Origin: JAHDHW01 sp965277415 | Lineage (GTDB): Bacteria > Bacteroidota > Bacteroidia > Chitinophagales > Saprospiraceae | Reading direction: 5' to 3' | Length of the DNA: 64,000 bases | Assembly (NCBI GenBank): GCA_965277415.1 | Contig: CBDICS010000052.1 | Span: forward strand, 11,803 to 75,802 | In this document: positions 35,527 to 45,143 of the stretch, piece by piece | Layout of the letters: each line of letters opens with the position of its first letter | How positions within the stretch are numbered: the first letter of the stretch is position 1 | Program-made: the position numbers and the translations under genes | The notes under the pieces: model-generated | Databases searched by the model: none | What the model was told of the DNA's origin: nothing | Seen by the model: the letters and a program-made list of their open reading frames with translations, nothing else

Positions 35527-36789
35527 ATGGAAAATAATGCGCTCTTGAAAAATGCTGAACAGCATGCTACAGACATTCTGAAAAATCAGCTTTCCTCAGA
35601 TTTAATATTTCACAATTTAGAACATACGGAGGCGATTGTTGAAGCAGTCCGGTTAATTGGGACGCATGATCAGCTCAGCGAGGAGGAAATGGAGATGGTT
35701 CAGATTGCCGCTTGGTTTCATAATACAGGGTATAAAGATGCCTATATTGGGCATAATGAAGAAAGTAAAGCAATCGCCGCTACATTTTTAAATAAGGAAA
35801 ATGTACCTCCCCAGAAAAGAGATAAAATCCTGAATTGTATCCTTGCAAGTAAGGTAGGCAATAAACCCAAAGAGAACATAGAAAAAGTATTAGTGGATGC
35901 TAGACAGACTGTTGTCAAAGAGGATAATTTTAGAGTACAGCTGGATCTGCTAAGACAAGAACTATTAGCAGTAAAAAAAGAAGAACAATCGGAAGTTGAA
36001 AGTCTACAGAGCTATCTAAAAGCCATCTTGAAATATGAATTTCATACGAACTATGGAAAAGAAGTTTTGCAGCCTGCAAGAGATAAGCTTAAAACCAAAT
36101 TAGAAAAACGGTTAAATAAACTTCAAAAAATGGTTGATGAAAGCTTAAGCAGTGATCTGGGGGTTACAGCGGCGCAATTAAAAGCCATGAAGAAGAAGTT
36201 GCAAAAAGCGGAAGGAAGACCAGAACGTGGTATCGAAACGATGTTTAGACTTACTTCTAAAAATCACCTCGACCTGAGTGGAATGGCGGATAGTAAGGCC
36301 AATATTATGATCTCTATTAATTCGATTATTCTGTCGGTTGTTTTAGGAAGTCTGATGCAAAAACTAGATACCAATGGGCATTTGATTTTGCCTACAATTA
36401 TTTTACTGGCGGTTAATTTAGGCGCTTTAATTTTTGCAATTCTTTCCCTTCGTCCTAATGTGTCAGATGGATTATTCACTCGCGAAGATATTGAAAATCA
36501 AAAAACCAATCTTTTGTTTTTTGGAAATTTTCATAAAATGAAACGTGAAGATTATCATTGGGGAATGAATAAACTGATGGAAAATGCTAATTTTTTATAT
36601 TCTAATTTGATTGATGACATTTATTTTCTAGGGGTGGTTCTAGCGAGGAAATATAAATTATTACGGACATCGTATACTATATTTATGTTTGGAATGGTCG
36701 TAGTGGTATTGGCTTTTATCATTTCACTGAGCTTTGTTGAAGAACCAATAAAGGATGCCATTTTGAACACTTTACAGGAAGATAATTAG
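35527..36789 (+). CDS. HD-domain / PycTM (Pycsar effector-like, DUF5706) fusion
   Basis: The 420-residue protein has an N-terminal HD-fold domain (1-200): FHNLEHTEAIVE (His29, His33), AAWFHNTGYKD (His65-Asn66) and IGHNEES (His76). The PycTM membrane domain follows (about 240-420), with the hallmark LDLSGMADSKANIMISINSIILSVVLG and further helices near 290 and 390. PycTM proteins are membrane effectors of the cCMP/cUMP Pycsar defence system. No cyclase gene is adjacent. The Asp of the metal-binding HD pair is Asn here (codon AAT), so the hydrolase may be inactive. I start at ATG 35527 rather than TTG 35506. Confidence 0.85.
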   Translation: MENNALLKNAEQHATDILKNQLSSDLIFHNLEHTEAIVEAVRLIGTHDQLSEEEMEMVQIAAWFHNTGYKDAYIGHNEESKAIAATFLNKENVPPQKRDKILNCILASKVGNKPKENIEKVLVDARQTVVKEDNFRVQLDLLRQELLAVKKEEQSEVESLQSYLKAILKYEFHTNYGKEVLQPARDKLKTKLEKRLNKLQKMVDESLSSDLGVTAAQLKAMKKKLQKAEGRPERGIETMFRLTSKNHLDLSGMADSKANIMISINSIILSVVLGSLMQKLDTNGHLILPTIILLAVNLGALIFAILSLRPNVSDGLFTREDIENQKTNLLFFGNFHKMKREDYHWGMNKLMENANFLYSNLIDDIYFLGVVLARKYKLLRTSYTIFMFGMVVVVLAFIISLSFVEEPIKDAILNTLQEDN

Positions 36790-36958
36790 AAGCTGAAAGA
36801 CTAATTAGAGTTCATTTTTTTAGCAAGTTTTAATAATTTTAGTCTTTATGAATCGTATTGACGTATTGCAGGAATACTTAGTTTACTTCATTTGGCCATC
36901 GAAAATGAACAACTTGTAGAAATTACAGTAACTGATTTTTAGATTTCCTATGCTTGGT

Positions 36959-37007
36959 GGTTTATTAAACTTGCTGAGCTATTTTATCTTGCTTAGTTTA
37001 GTAAACC
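36959..37007. repeat. GGTTTAC-family palindrome (single copy)
   Basis: GGTTTATTAAACTTGCTGAG and CTTGCTTAGTTTAGTAAACC form an imperfect hairpin of 49 bases, related to the two copies at 52526-52643. It occupies the gap before the VOC gene. Apart from it, 36790-37092 holds nothing I can name. Confidence 0.7.
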
Positions 37008-37092
37008 TTTCCATGTTTAATTTTTTTCGACCAAACGAAATCATCTGACTCCACAACAGACAAGCGTAAATTTTAATTTAAAAAATAATACA

Positions 37093-37464
37093 ATGAAATT
37101 AGGTGCTTTCTCTATCAGTCTAAGTGTAAAAGACATTAAAGCTTCAAAAGAGTTTTATGAACATATTGGCTTTTCTCAATTCGCTGGTGATATGGAGAAA
37201 AACTATCTTATTATGAAAAATGATAGTACAATCATCGGTTTATTCCAAGGGATGTTTGAGGATAATATTATCACCTTTAATCCTGGCTGGGATGAAAATG
37301 CCAATAAGCTTGAATCCTATCAGGATGTTAGGCAAATCCAAGAAGCGTTGAAGAACAAAGGAGTTGAAATTGAAAAGGAAACAGACCCCAATGGTTCAGG
37401 ACCTGCAAACATTATATTAAAAGACCCGGACGGGAATACCATTCTATTGGATCAGCATGTATAA
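37093..37464 (+). CDS. VOC family protein
   Basis: The 123-residue protein has the VOC pattern: FSISLSVKDIKASKEFYEHIGF at the start, and a second half with GPANIILKDPDGNTILLDQHV. It is a short single-domain dioxygenase/lyase-fold protein of unknown substrate. It converges on the T9SS FG-GAP gene with a strong terminator between. Confidence 0.87.
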   Translation: MKLGAFSISLSVKDIKASKEFYEHIGFSQFAGDMEKNYLIMKNDSTIIGLFQGMFEDNIITFNPGWDENANKLESYQDVRQIQEALKNKGVEIEKETDPNGSGPANIILKDPDGNTILLDQHV

Positions 37465-37526
37465 GAGCCTGTTTAAATTTTATATCCTAGTTAACAATTG
37501 ATAGAGGCATAAGCTGAGCAAAAAAG

Positions 37527-37555
37527 TGCCGATCCAAGTTAAATTTGGATCGGCA
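37527..37555. terminator. Bidirectional intrinsic terminator
   Basis: Perfect 11-base arms TGCCGATCCAA (37527-37537) and TTGGATCGGCA (37545-37555) enclose a 7-base loop. An A-tract precedes and a T-tract follows, so it works for the VOC gene (+) and the FG-GAP gene (-). Confidence 0.9.
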
Positions 37556-37596
37556 TTTTACAAAATAATTTTATCGTTTATTCAATATCAAGTTCA

Positions 37597-40344
37597 CTAT
37601 TGAACTACAATCTTTTGACTAATTGATCGACCATCAGTACTCAGCTGTAGATGGTAAATTCCTTTCGGAAGATCTGTTAATTTTATATTCCTTACTTGAT
37701 TTCCCGGGCTAACTGAAACCTCTTTTACAGGCATAACTTTGCGTCCCGTTATATCATACAAATTGAATGAGAGGTCCATATCTTCCAGTGCCTCAAACGA
37801 GATATTTATTTCGTCTTGAGTAGGATTAGGGTAAATGCTTAAACCTGTTAAGCTTCCCTCCAATTCATTTGTTGAGAGAAAGAGAAAAGCATTTGCAATT
37901 ACACGCTCAGAAACACATTCTGTTTTTTCTTTTTGAATCTTCCAATCGTAGAAATAATAGTAAAAATCATCTCCATAAAAAGAAGTTGTAATCTCTCCAA
38001 CATCACCTATTGGGTAAGGATAATTAACACTGCCACTATTTCTAAATAAATTATTCTGAGGACAACGTAATGAGAAATCTTCACCTTCAGGTACTTCAAA
38101 GTTTAATTCTATTTCATGTTGTCCATTCGTTAAGTTTACAGTCGTTTCTACAATAACAGTCCCATTCTCATCTACCAACTGAATATCTCGATTTCCTTCC
38201 GGTGCATTATCAGGAACATAGACGGTAACCGTTAAAATTGTAAATGTTTCGAAAACATTAAAGAAACTATAAGCACCGACACTTGGCAGTCCTCCTGCGC
38301 CAGTATTATCAGGCTTTCCTCCATCCTGTAATGCTCCCCCTGAGATGGTATGAGATTCTACATAAATCGTAGAGTCCATTTCTAAAAAATCAAAATTAAA
38401 ACTGTTTCCTGTTCCGATTAAATCGCCTCCTGTAGGGCTATCATACCATTCTAAATTAACTCCAGTGGCATTGATTGTTGCTGGCCCGGGCATTGTAATA
38501 ATTGCATCTTCAACGATTGGATTTTCTGGAGTCAATACTACTATACTGATTTCCTCTGAAACCACAGGGTCATTTGTACATTGGCCATCTGCCTGAACAT
38601 AATAAGTCCCAGTTTCAGTGACAGTAATACTTTGCCCCGGTTCATTATTCGACCAGATTGGATTGGCATTACTATCCGTACTTAAGATGACAGATTCTCC
38701 TGCACAAAAAACATTTTCTCCTTCTAACATTATAGTAGGAATTGTTTCTTCAATGATAGAAACCACTACAGAATTACTTAGAGAAATACACTGGTTTTCA
38801 TCTGCTAGGACAACACTATAACTACCTGCCTCTGTAACAATAATACTCTGAGCGTTTGCTCCGTTTGACCAAGTATATGTTTCAAATCCTGCTGGTGCAG
38901 AAATCTCCACGGACTGCCCTTCACAAAATTCTGTATTTCCATCAACCATTAAAGTAGTTGATGCCAATAAGCAATCTGTCTCAGGAATATTATGCGTTGA
39001 ATTGATATCAGGATTTTCTACAGTAGTAAGAATTCCTGATGGCCACTTGATCACGATCGAATCAATCGCTGTTGCTGTTCCCAGGCCAAAATGGACGGTC
39101 AATGAACTCATCGGGCTAAAACTCTCTCCTGAACGAACTTCGCGTATTTGAGTACCCCATTCACCATGTATTTCTACTCTTGCCCCGATTCCATTTTTAT
39201 TACTAAAAATACCTTGGGTATTAATTTTTACCCAGTTATTATCATTGGTATCATTAAGCCACATAGAATTTCCACTAACCACATCCAAAAAACCATCATT
39301 ATTAAAATCCCCAATTCCACCATCATCAAAAGAAAGGTCATAACCAGTGAAAGTCATATCTCCATTATTGAGGTATAACTCTTTTCCTAATTCAGAAAAA
39401 ATATCTATATAGCCATCATTATTAAAATCTCCTGATGCATTTTCCCATGCGCCAAGATCATTTGCTGCTAAACCTGAAGTCATGATACTTTCTGTATAAA
39501 CACCGGTACCATCATTCACCATAAAACGGTTTTGAAAATCATGATTGACAATAAAAGCATCAAAATCTCCATCATTATCAAAATCTTCGAAAACAGTAGC
39601 CCAAGATTGTGCATTATCGTCTAGACCAATCTCAGCTCCAACTTCTGTATAGGTTCCATCACCATTATTTCGATACATGGCATTGGTACGTTCGATATCA
39701 CCTGGGGAAGAGCCTTGTCGGCATTTAGTAATATAAAGATCGGTATCCCAATCATTATCGTAATCTACCCATATTGCTGCGTAATTTCCAGGAAGATCCA
39801 GAGTCTCAATTAAGGTTTGGTCTTCGGTAAGTACACCTGAACCATCATTCCTATAAGGATGACTTTGATCTATATCATGACAAACGAAAGCATCAAGATT
39901 ACCATCATTATCAATGTCTGCAAACGTTGAACGCTGAGAAAAAATATAAGCACTATGATAATCTTCTGTATAAGCAGAACCATCTGCATTAGCATAGATA
40001 AATGAAACAGCTTGCCCTCCTCCAAAAAGAAGATCATTAAATCCATTACCGTCAATATCTCCTGCACAAATACTCCAGGAAGGATAATTTTGGAAGTCTA
40101 TCTGAAATTCGTTTTGTATAAATGAACCATCTGCTTGTTGATAATCAATATACATACGATTATTTGTCACCCGAACAATATCATCCAAGAAGTCACCATT
40201 CATATCTACTGCACAATCTTCATAGGATGTTCCAGAAATATTTCCTAAACTATTTCCCATATTCGTAAAACTTACTTGGGCAAATATTCCAGGGGAATAG
40301 AATATTGCTAAAGAACAAAAAATAATTTTGTAAAGATTTTTCAT
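37597..40344 (-). CDS. FG-GAP/VCBS propeller protein with ASPIC/UnbV domain and T9SS sorting domain
   Basis: The 915-residue protein has a signal peptide (1-22) and about seven FG-GAP/VCBS calcium-binding repeats (DIDGNGFNDLLFGGG, DFDNDGDFDAFIVNH; about 30-370). An ASPIC/UnbV segment follows (NGIGARVEIHGEWGTQIREVRSG region, about 385-445), then two PKD/Ig-like repeats around the phrase FCEGQSVEISAP and FCAGESVILST, an Ig-like region, and a C-terminal T9SS domain (LSIYPNPTQDEINIS). It is a surface or secreted integrin-like protein. It lies 10 bases downstream of a T9SS cytochrome gene, so the two are co-transcribed. Confidence 0.9.
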   Translation of the reverse strand: MKNLYKIIFCSLAIFYSPGIFAQVSFTNMGNSLGNISGTSYEDCAVDMNGDFLDDIVRVTNNRMYIDYQQADGSFIQNEFQIDFQNYPSWSICAGDIDGNGFNDLLFGGGQAVSFIYANADGSAYTEDYHSAYIFSQRSTFADIDNDGNLDAFVCHDIDQSHPYRNDGSGVLTEDQTLIETLDLPGNYAAIWVDYDNDWDTDLYITKCRQGSSPGDIERTNAMYRNNGDGTYTEVGAEIGLDDNAQSWATVFEDFDNDGDFDAFIVNHDFQNRFMVNDGTGVYTESIMTSGLAANDLGAWENASGDFNNDGYIDIFSELGKELYLNNGDMTFTGYDLSFDDGGIGDFNNDGFLDVVSGNSMWLNDTNDNNWVKINTQGIFSNKNGIGARVEIHGEWGTQIREVRSGESFSPMSSLTVHFGLGTATAIDSIVIKWPSGILTTVENPDINSTHNIPETDCLLASTTLMVDGNTEFCEGQSVEISAPAGFETYTWSNGANAQSIIVTEAGSYSVVLADENQCISLSNSVVVSIIEETIPTIMLEGENVFCAGESVILSTDSNANPIWSNNEPGQSITVTETGTYYVQADGQCTNDPVVSEEISIVVLTPENPIVEDAIITMPGPATINATGVNLEWYDSPTGGDLIGTGNSFNFDFLEMDSTIYVESHTISGGALQDGGKPDNTGAGGLPSVGAYSFFNVFETFTILTVTVYVPDNAPEGNRDIQLVDENGTVIVETTVNLTNGQHEIELNFEVPEGEDFSLRCPQNNLFRNSGSVNYPYPIGDVGEITTSFYGDDFYYYFYDWKIQKEKTECVSERVIANAFLFLSTNELEGSLTGLSIYPNPTQDEINISFEALEDMDLSFNLYDITGRKVMPVKEVSVSPGNQVRNIKLTDLPKGIYHLQLSTDGRSISQKIVVQ

Positions 40345-40354
40345 AATTTAAATT

Positions 40355-42298
40355 TTATAAAATGATGATTTTTTCTGTGATTGAATCTCCGTTTTGATTA
40401 ACAAATTGAATAATATATGTTCCACTTCTGTGTTCAAATGGAATTTTATAGTCTCCAGAATTATTAGATTTATCTTGTATTAATTTTCCATTCAAATCAA
40501 AAATAGAATAAGTATGGATTTCATTAGATTGAACATGTATTGTTTTATTGCTAGGAAGATTTGAAATAAGTCGCGCAAAATCATAGGATTTAGATAAATC
40601 TTGAGCCTCAAGAAAAAAGTCTACCTCAACAGTTTTTTCTTTTACTAATAAAGGTTGGCGATCCGCAGCTTCAAATAGAGCAAGGAATTCATCAATTTCA
40701 TCTGATTGTTCATCAAAAAGTTCTTTCATCCATTTTGGTGGTGCAGTTTGATAATAGACCCGGGCCCTTGCTTCGAGTTCTCCATATTCTTCATCTAAAG
40801 GAATATGAAAAAATAGTTTATCAGCCCCCGTTCCTTCTATTCCGGATGCTTTATTAAAATTTGGATCAAAATCAGCTAAACCTGCCACTTTCATAGTATC
40901 ATAAGATGGATGATCTGAGACAAAACCTACTGGAGGAATTCGATTGTCCTTGATTGGATATTCACCTCTTACTAAAACAGTTGTTACTTCGTCATTCACA
41001 TCTGCAATGACCATTTCATATATCTGAACTTCTTCCTCAGAACGGATAATGTCATAGTGCGGCTCATAATTGATGTCGTGTCCAATTACTTCATGATTTT
41101 CATCTGTTTTTCCTGAGATAAAAATCGTGTCACCCAATTCATTTTTAACTAAAAATTCAATGAAAACTCTACGTGAAGGATAACCAGAAGGAAATTTATG
41201 CCCTGCCATATTTGCAATATTCATTTCAAAAAAGACAGTATCCGCAGTGCGATCTAAAAAATTGAGATCCAAAGTAATACTTTTATTATAAAGCATATCC
41301 TCTGTTGCCAATATCGCTTGATCAAATTGTTCTTCTGTTGCAGATAGACCTAATGCTTCAATATTATCTCTAAATAATTGGAGCATAAAAACATTGGCTC
41401 CCGAAAGGTTATGCAAATAAAAAGGACTTCGAGGCTCGGTTTCGAAACCAGCAGCGATTATGATTTGTCCTTTTGTTATAGCTTCCATATGGCAGGACTG
41501 ACAAGATATACTATCTGCTTCATAGGTCGAATTTAGCCATTCATGATAAGTAGCTTGTTCAACGAATTTCGTTCCGGTGAAATTTCCATCATAATCTAAT
41601 GTTTCTGTAATTAAGGTATGACAGCCAGCACAGATTCCAGCATCACTAATATGCTCACTATAAATTGGCGTGTATCCTGTTGCCATCACCATTGGACTAA
41701 TTAATGGACTGATGTATGGGCCATAAGCGACTTTAGCCGTATCAAAATTTAAATGTCCAGAATTTAAATCACCTAAGTTTTCTACACCTTGTTGATGGCA
41801 GGCCAGGCAAGAAACTCCATCAAGTGCAATAGAATCATTCTGTAATTCAGCCATTGAGAAATGTGGCTGACCATCATGTATCGCTGCGAAATGTCCGAGC
41901 GGTGCATGACAAGAAGTACATTTATCTTCAATAATTGATTGATGTTGAGGATATAAGAGTACTTCATGGCTGACTTTTGCTCGCCAGAAAGGATCTTTAG
42001 CAGAATTGGCCATCATACTTGCGCGCCAGTCGTCTACTAAGTTTAAATCTTCTCCAAATATATCAACACTAGCTATTCCGGCCGTATCAAAACCATGACA
42101 TTCATTACATGCTCCAGAACCAGCGAACAAACTATTAAATCCTTCAGGTAAGAGAGAATCTGACATGATCTCAAATTGACTTAGTTCTAATTCAGAATGA
42201 AAAGGGCTTGTTTTTGCAGATAAGCTCATTGGTAATTCTACCAAAAAGGGGATTGAAAGTAAAACCAAACAAGCCAACAATTTTCTTTTATCATTCAT
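40355..42298 (-). CDS. Five-haem c-type cytochrome with T9SS sorting domain
   Basis: The 647-residue protein has a signal peptide (about 1-28) and five CxxCH motifs: CNECH, CTSCH, CLACH, CAGCH and CQSCH, all in the first half. Extra His residues could serve as distal ligands, as in cytochrome c554-like proteins. The second half is a beta-rich domain, and the end (DLNGKLIQDKSN to ITEKIIIL) is T9SS-like. It is inferred to be a surface-exposed electron carrier. The next gene, 10 bases on, is the FG-GAP/UnbV protein. Confidence 0.88.
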   Translation of the reverse strand: MNDKRKLLACLVLLSIPFLVELPMSLSAKTSPFHSELELSQFEIMSDSLLPEGFNSLFAGSGACNECHGFDTAGIASVDIFGEDLNLVDDWRASMMANSAKDPFWRAKVSHEVLLYPQHQSIIEDKCTSCHAPLGHFAAIHDGQPHFSMAELQNDSIALDGVSCLACHQQGVENLGDLNSGHLNFDTAKVAYGPYISPLISPMVMATGYTPIYSEHISDAGICAGCHTLITETLDYDGNFTGTKFVEQATYHEWLNSTYEADSISCQSCHMEAITKGQIIIAAGFETEPRSPFYLHNLSGANVFMLQLFRDNIEALGLSATEEQFDQAILATEDMLYNKSITLDLNFLDRTADTVFFEMNIANMAGHKFPSGYPSRRVFIEFLVKNELGDTIFISGKTDENHEVIGHDINYEPHYDIIRSEEEVQIYEMVIADVNDEVTTVLVRGEYPIKDNRIPPVGFVSDHPSYDTMKVAGLADFDPNFNKASGIEGTGADKLFFHIPLDEEYGELEARARVYYQTAPPKWMKELFDEQSDEIDEFLALFEAADRQPLLVKEKTVEVDFFLEAQDLSKSYDFARLISNLPSNKTIHVQSNEIHTYSIFDLNGKLIQDKSNNSGDYKIPFEHRSGTYIIQFVNQNGDSITEKIIIL

Positions 42299-42520
42299 AT
42301 CAGTAAAGAAGGTGTTGAACGTAAAAATAAATGGAATATATCACCAATACAGTTTTAATCATAAATTATTATGACAATTATTTAGCAATAGAGATACTTA
42401 TACAGCTTCTTATTGTGATTGGCCAGATTTGAATGGATCGAGGGGGCTAACGATGAATATTCAGTCTCTTGCTAATTCTGAAGATTTTGAATTCATCCTT
42501 GAGGTTTGCTAATTGATGAA

Positions 42521-42570
42521 GGTATATACCTAACAATTGGAATTAAATCTTCCAATTGCAGGTATATACT
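42521..42570. repeat. Palindrome with GGTATATAC ends, also a candidate terminator
   Basis: GGTATATACCTAACAATTGG and CCAATTGCAGGTATATAC pair over about 20 bases around AATTAAATCTT. The outer ends resemble the TATAC-family repeats. It lies 13 bases beyond the stop of the EndoU-like gene (minus strand), so it may terminate that operon. Confidence 0.65.
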
Positions 42571-42582
42571 TTTTGACTTGTT

Positions 42583-43854
42583 TTAAAACAATAAAGTCCT
42601 TCCTTGTTCTTGTACTTGATCTTTGCTATAAGAAATCAAATGAACGATGTTTGATTGATCGTTCAACAATTTAATAATGCCTCCCTTATTTGAAAGCTGG
42701 GCTTTGCGTCCGTCTAAGGTAATTCTGTGTGTATCTCCTGCACCTAATTCTGAAACAGAAAAATTGCTCACTTTGTCATTCTTGTCAATGATCTGCCAGT
42801 TATTAAGGGTCAAGGCTTCTGAGCTGGTATTAATAATCGTAATACTTTCCAGGCCGACATCATTTCCTTTAGGATTAATAAGCGCCGCAACTATCCGAAT
42901 ATCGCTAGTGCCAAGCGTAGGAGGGGTAGGGGTAGGATTGACTATTGGTGGGGCAGGTGCTGTTACGCCTCGTAAGAATTTGGGATAAAAAGTTCTGATG
43001 TGTCTTCGATTATTGCTGTGGAAAAGTTTCATATCATATTCAGCGCCATTGATGATTGCTTTTTTAGGAGCATTAGCACCTAGATGACCTCGCACTGTAC
43101 CTAATGCCAGTAATCCTTCGATACTGCAACCAACAAAAAAGCCTCCTATTCTCTTGAATAGAGGACGCAATGCTTCTCGTTCATAATCTGGTGCAAACCA
43201 ACGATAGGAAATAGTGACGGTCTCTGGATATTGAGCTTGATTACCTGTTGCTTTCTCGCCAGCATAATTGATACGGTCATCAGTTAATGCTGGAAAAGAA
43301 TTATCGAATTGTCCATCTTGTTCTCTGGCAAAGCCATCATCCAGATAATATTTATACCAAAAATGATATCCCTTAGCTTTGGATCCATCTTGCTCCCCAA
43401 TAATGACATGTTCGAATCCTGAAAGGTCAGGATCTCCGCCCATAGAATATTTTCTAAACCACATTTCCATTAAGGTATTGTACCAGCGTTGACGGCTTAC
43501 ACTTGAACCCGTCTGCTGTGCAACGTATTCGCGCGCTACTTGCATAGGGGCAGTATCGATAATTGCATCAACGAAATTATGTACTTCTGTTCTTTCCTCT
43601 GGAGTATCCATTTCCTCATCTCTTTCCCTTAATGCGAAATTGTCAAATAATTTTAAACCTAATTTATACGTTCGCTTTTTGGATTCAGGAATATGTAAAT
43701 CTGTTAATACTTTTAAATCTTGATCGGATTGATCCAGGTTTGAATTGACTTTTACAAATCCGATTTCGGAATTTCCTGTTTGATTGTCCAAAATAGGCTG
43801 AACACCATTTTCATTTTGATCTGCATTCCAGATACGTTGATAGATGTCTAACAT
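42583..43854 (-). CDS. EndoU-like RNase fused to a lamin-tail domain
   Basis: The 423-residue protein lacks a signal peptide. Residues 1-290 follow the XendoU/EndoU pattern: an N-terminal MLDIYQRIWNADQNEN, then GFEHVIIGEQ with His149, KGYHFWYKYYLDDG with His164, and FKRIGGFFVGCS with Lys234. These correspond to the family's catalytic His-His-Lys triad. A Pro/Thr linker (298-314) joins a C-terminal lamin-tail domain (about 316-423, LESITIINTSSEALTLNNWQI). EndoU enzymes cut RNA at uridines, and several bacterial members are toxins. It is last in an operon with a subtilase and a metallo-beta-lactamase. Assignment is by motif; catalysis is inferred. Confidence 0.78.
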   Translation of the reverse strand: MLDIYQRIWNADQNENGVQPILDNQTGNSEIGFVKVNSNLDQSDQDLKVLTDLHIPESKKRTYKLGLKLFDNFALRERDEEMDTPEERTEVHNFVDAIIDTAPMQVAREYVAQQTGSSVSRQRWYNTLMEMWFRKYSMGGDPDLSGFEHVIIGEQDGSKAKGYHFWYKYYLDDGFAREQDGQFDNSFPALTDDRINYAGEKATGNQAQYPETVTISYRWFAPDYEREALRPLFKRIGGFFVGCSIEGLLALGTVRGHLGANAPKKAIINGAEYDMKLFHSNNRRHIRTFYPKFLRGVTAPAPPIVNPTPTPPTLGTSDIRIVAALINPKGNDVGLESITIINTSSEALTLNNWQIIDKNDKVSNFSVSELGAGDTHRITLDGRKAQLSNKGGIIKLLNDQSNIVHLISYSKDQVQEQGRTLLF

Positions 43855-43891
43855 TGTTTTTTGGTTTTAAAAGATTGAATAATTATTTTTA

Positions 43892-45055
43892 TTAAAATTT
43901 ATTCAGCAAGTCGATTTTGAAGGACCCACCTTTTTTTTCCAGAATATTAATTTTGAATTTTCGTTTTCTTCTTCTTTTCTCCTTTTTGAAAAAATCAATG
44001 GTTTTTTCTAAATCATCTTTGCCTTTACCATTGGTGAAATGAACGGTGAAATCTTCTCTGCTTCCAGTGCCATCTAAGAGCATAATCAAACTGGCTTTGT
44101 CAGGATTATGATGTCTTCCATCAGCTGAAAAAATATAATGTTTCGCATTTACCTTTTGAAAAAACTGGGTAGAGAGGTTTCTATCACTACCATGATGAGG
44201 TATTTTTAAAATATCTATATTGACTTTTCCACGCCTCAATAATTGAGCTTCTTCTAATCCTTTCAAAATATCATCACTTCGAGCATCTCCTGTCAGCAGA
44301 ATTCTTTTCCTTTTATAATCAATCATACAAACAATACTCGCCAGATTAAAAGGCGACTTATCAAGACTCCTAATCGAAGCGAAAATGATATTGTTATCTC
44401 CTTTTTTCTTAGCTTTTTTTAGGTCTTTGTCCCATTTTACTTGAAGCTCCTGAAGCCTTTCTTGATTTGGATGTATGACAGTTATTTTAAAATTATCATC
44501 AAAACTATAAGTATTGGTACCGGTAAGTATTTTCTTGCCTTGGTTCTTTTTAATTTTAAAAAAGCGGTTGAGTGTATTTAAACTCCTCCCTTGATTAGTC
44601 GAAGCAATAACTGCTTTATGATCTTCTTCCAAATTTTTGATGATAGGATCAGAACTTAGAAAATTAGCAAGACTAGCTACATTACTAGTGCTAATCTTAG
44701 GCAATTCAATATTGCCAATGATATCATCAAAAGTGTTGTACCATATATTTTCTAATTTCAAATAAGGTGTTTTAGCATCCTCTTTTTCTTGTTTTAAATC
44801 TTCGAGTAGATCTAAAATCCCTTTAATGTGATCATCATCAATGTGGCTGATCATCGTCAATTGAATCGGTAATGACTTGGATGGACTATACGTTTTTTTT
44901 AAAGCTTGGAGGCGTTTTCTTAAAGTCCGTCGATAAACACCTGGAGGTCCGCCGTCTATTAAGATTAAATTCGGATCATCAATGTTTCCATAATAAAGCA
45001 TCAAGGAATCACCATGTTTGGCATCGAATGTTTCGAGGGTTAATATTTTTTTCAT
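43892..45055 (-). CDS. ComEC-like metallo-beta-lactamase fold hydrolase
   Basis: The 387-residue cytoplasmic protein has the MBL metal motifs: LIDGGPP, SHIDDDHIKG (HxDxDH, residues 71-76), ILLTGDARSDDI and KIPHHGSDRN. This is the pattern of the MBL domain of ComEC/Rec2, but without membrane helices. It has a long helical insertion (about 85-150) and a basic tail (KEKRRRKRKFK). It is probably a nuclease or phosphodiesterase. It sits between the subtilase (88 bases upstream) and EndoU-LTD (37 bases downstream) genes. Confidence 0.87.
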   Translation of the reverse strand: MKKILTLETFDAKHGDSLMLYYGNIDDPNLILIDGGPPGVYRRTLRKRLQALKKTYSPSKSLPIQLTMISHIDDDHIKGILDLLEDLKQEKEDAKTPYLKLENIWYNTFDDIIGNIELPKISTSNVASLANFLSSDPIIKNLEEDHKAVIASTNQGRSLNTLNRFFKIKKNQGKKILTGTNTYSFDDNFKITVIHPNQERLQELQVKWDKDLKKAKKKGDNNIIFASIRSLDKSPFNLASIVCMIDYKRKRILLTGDARSDDILKGLEEAQLLRRGKVNIDILKIPHHGSDRNLSTQFFQKVNAKHYIFSADGRHHNPDKASLIMLLDGTGSREDFTVHFTNGKGKDDLEKTIDFFKKEKRRRKRKFKINILEKKGGSFKIDLLNKF

Positions 45056-45143
45056 TGGTTTAATAAATTAAATATCATTAAGGATGTTAAGTGAAATAAT
45101 GTAAATGCCTGTTTTACAAGGTAGAAGGATTAATACCCTGCCC

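Noticed and set aside
36842..36942. Short coding-looking tail (SLLHLAIENEQLVEITVTDF) with no start
   Set aside because: Only about 25 codons between two stops in AT-rich DNA; too short to separate from chance without a search.
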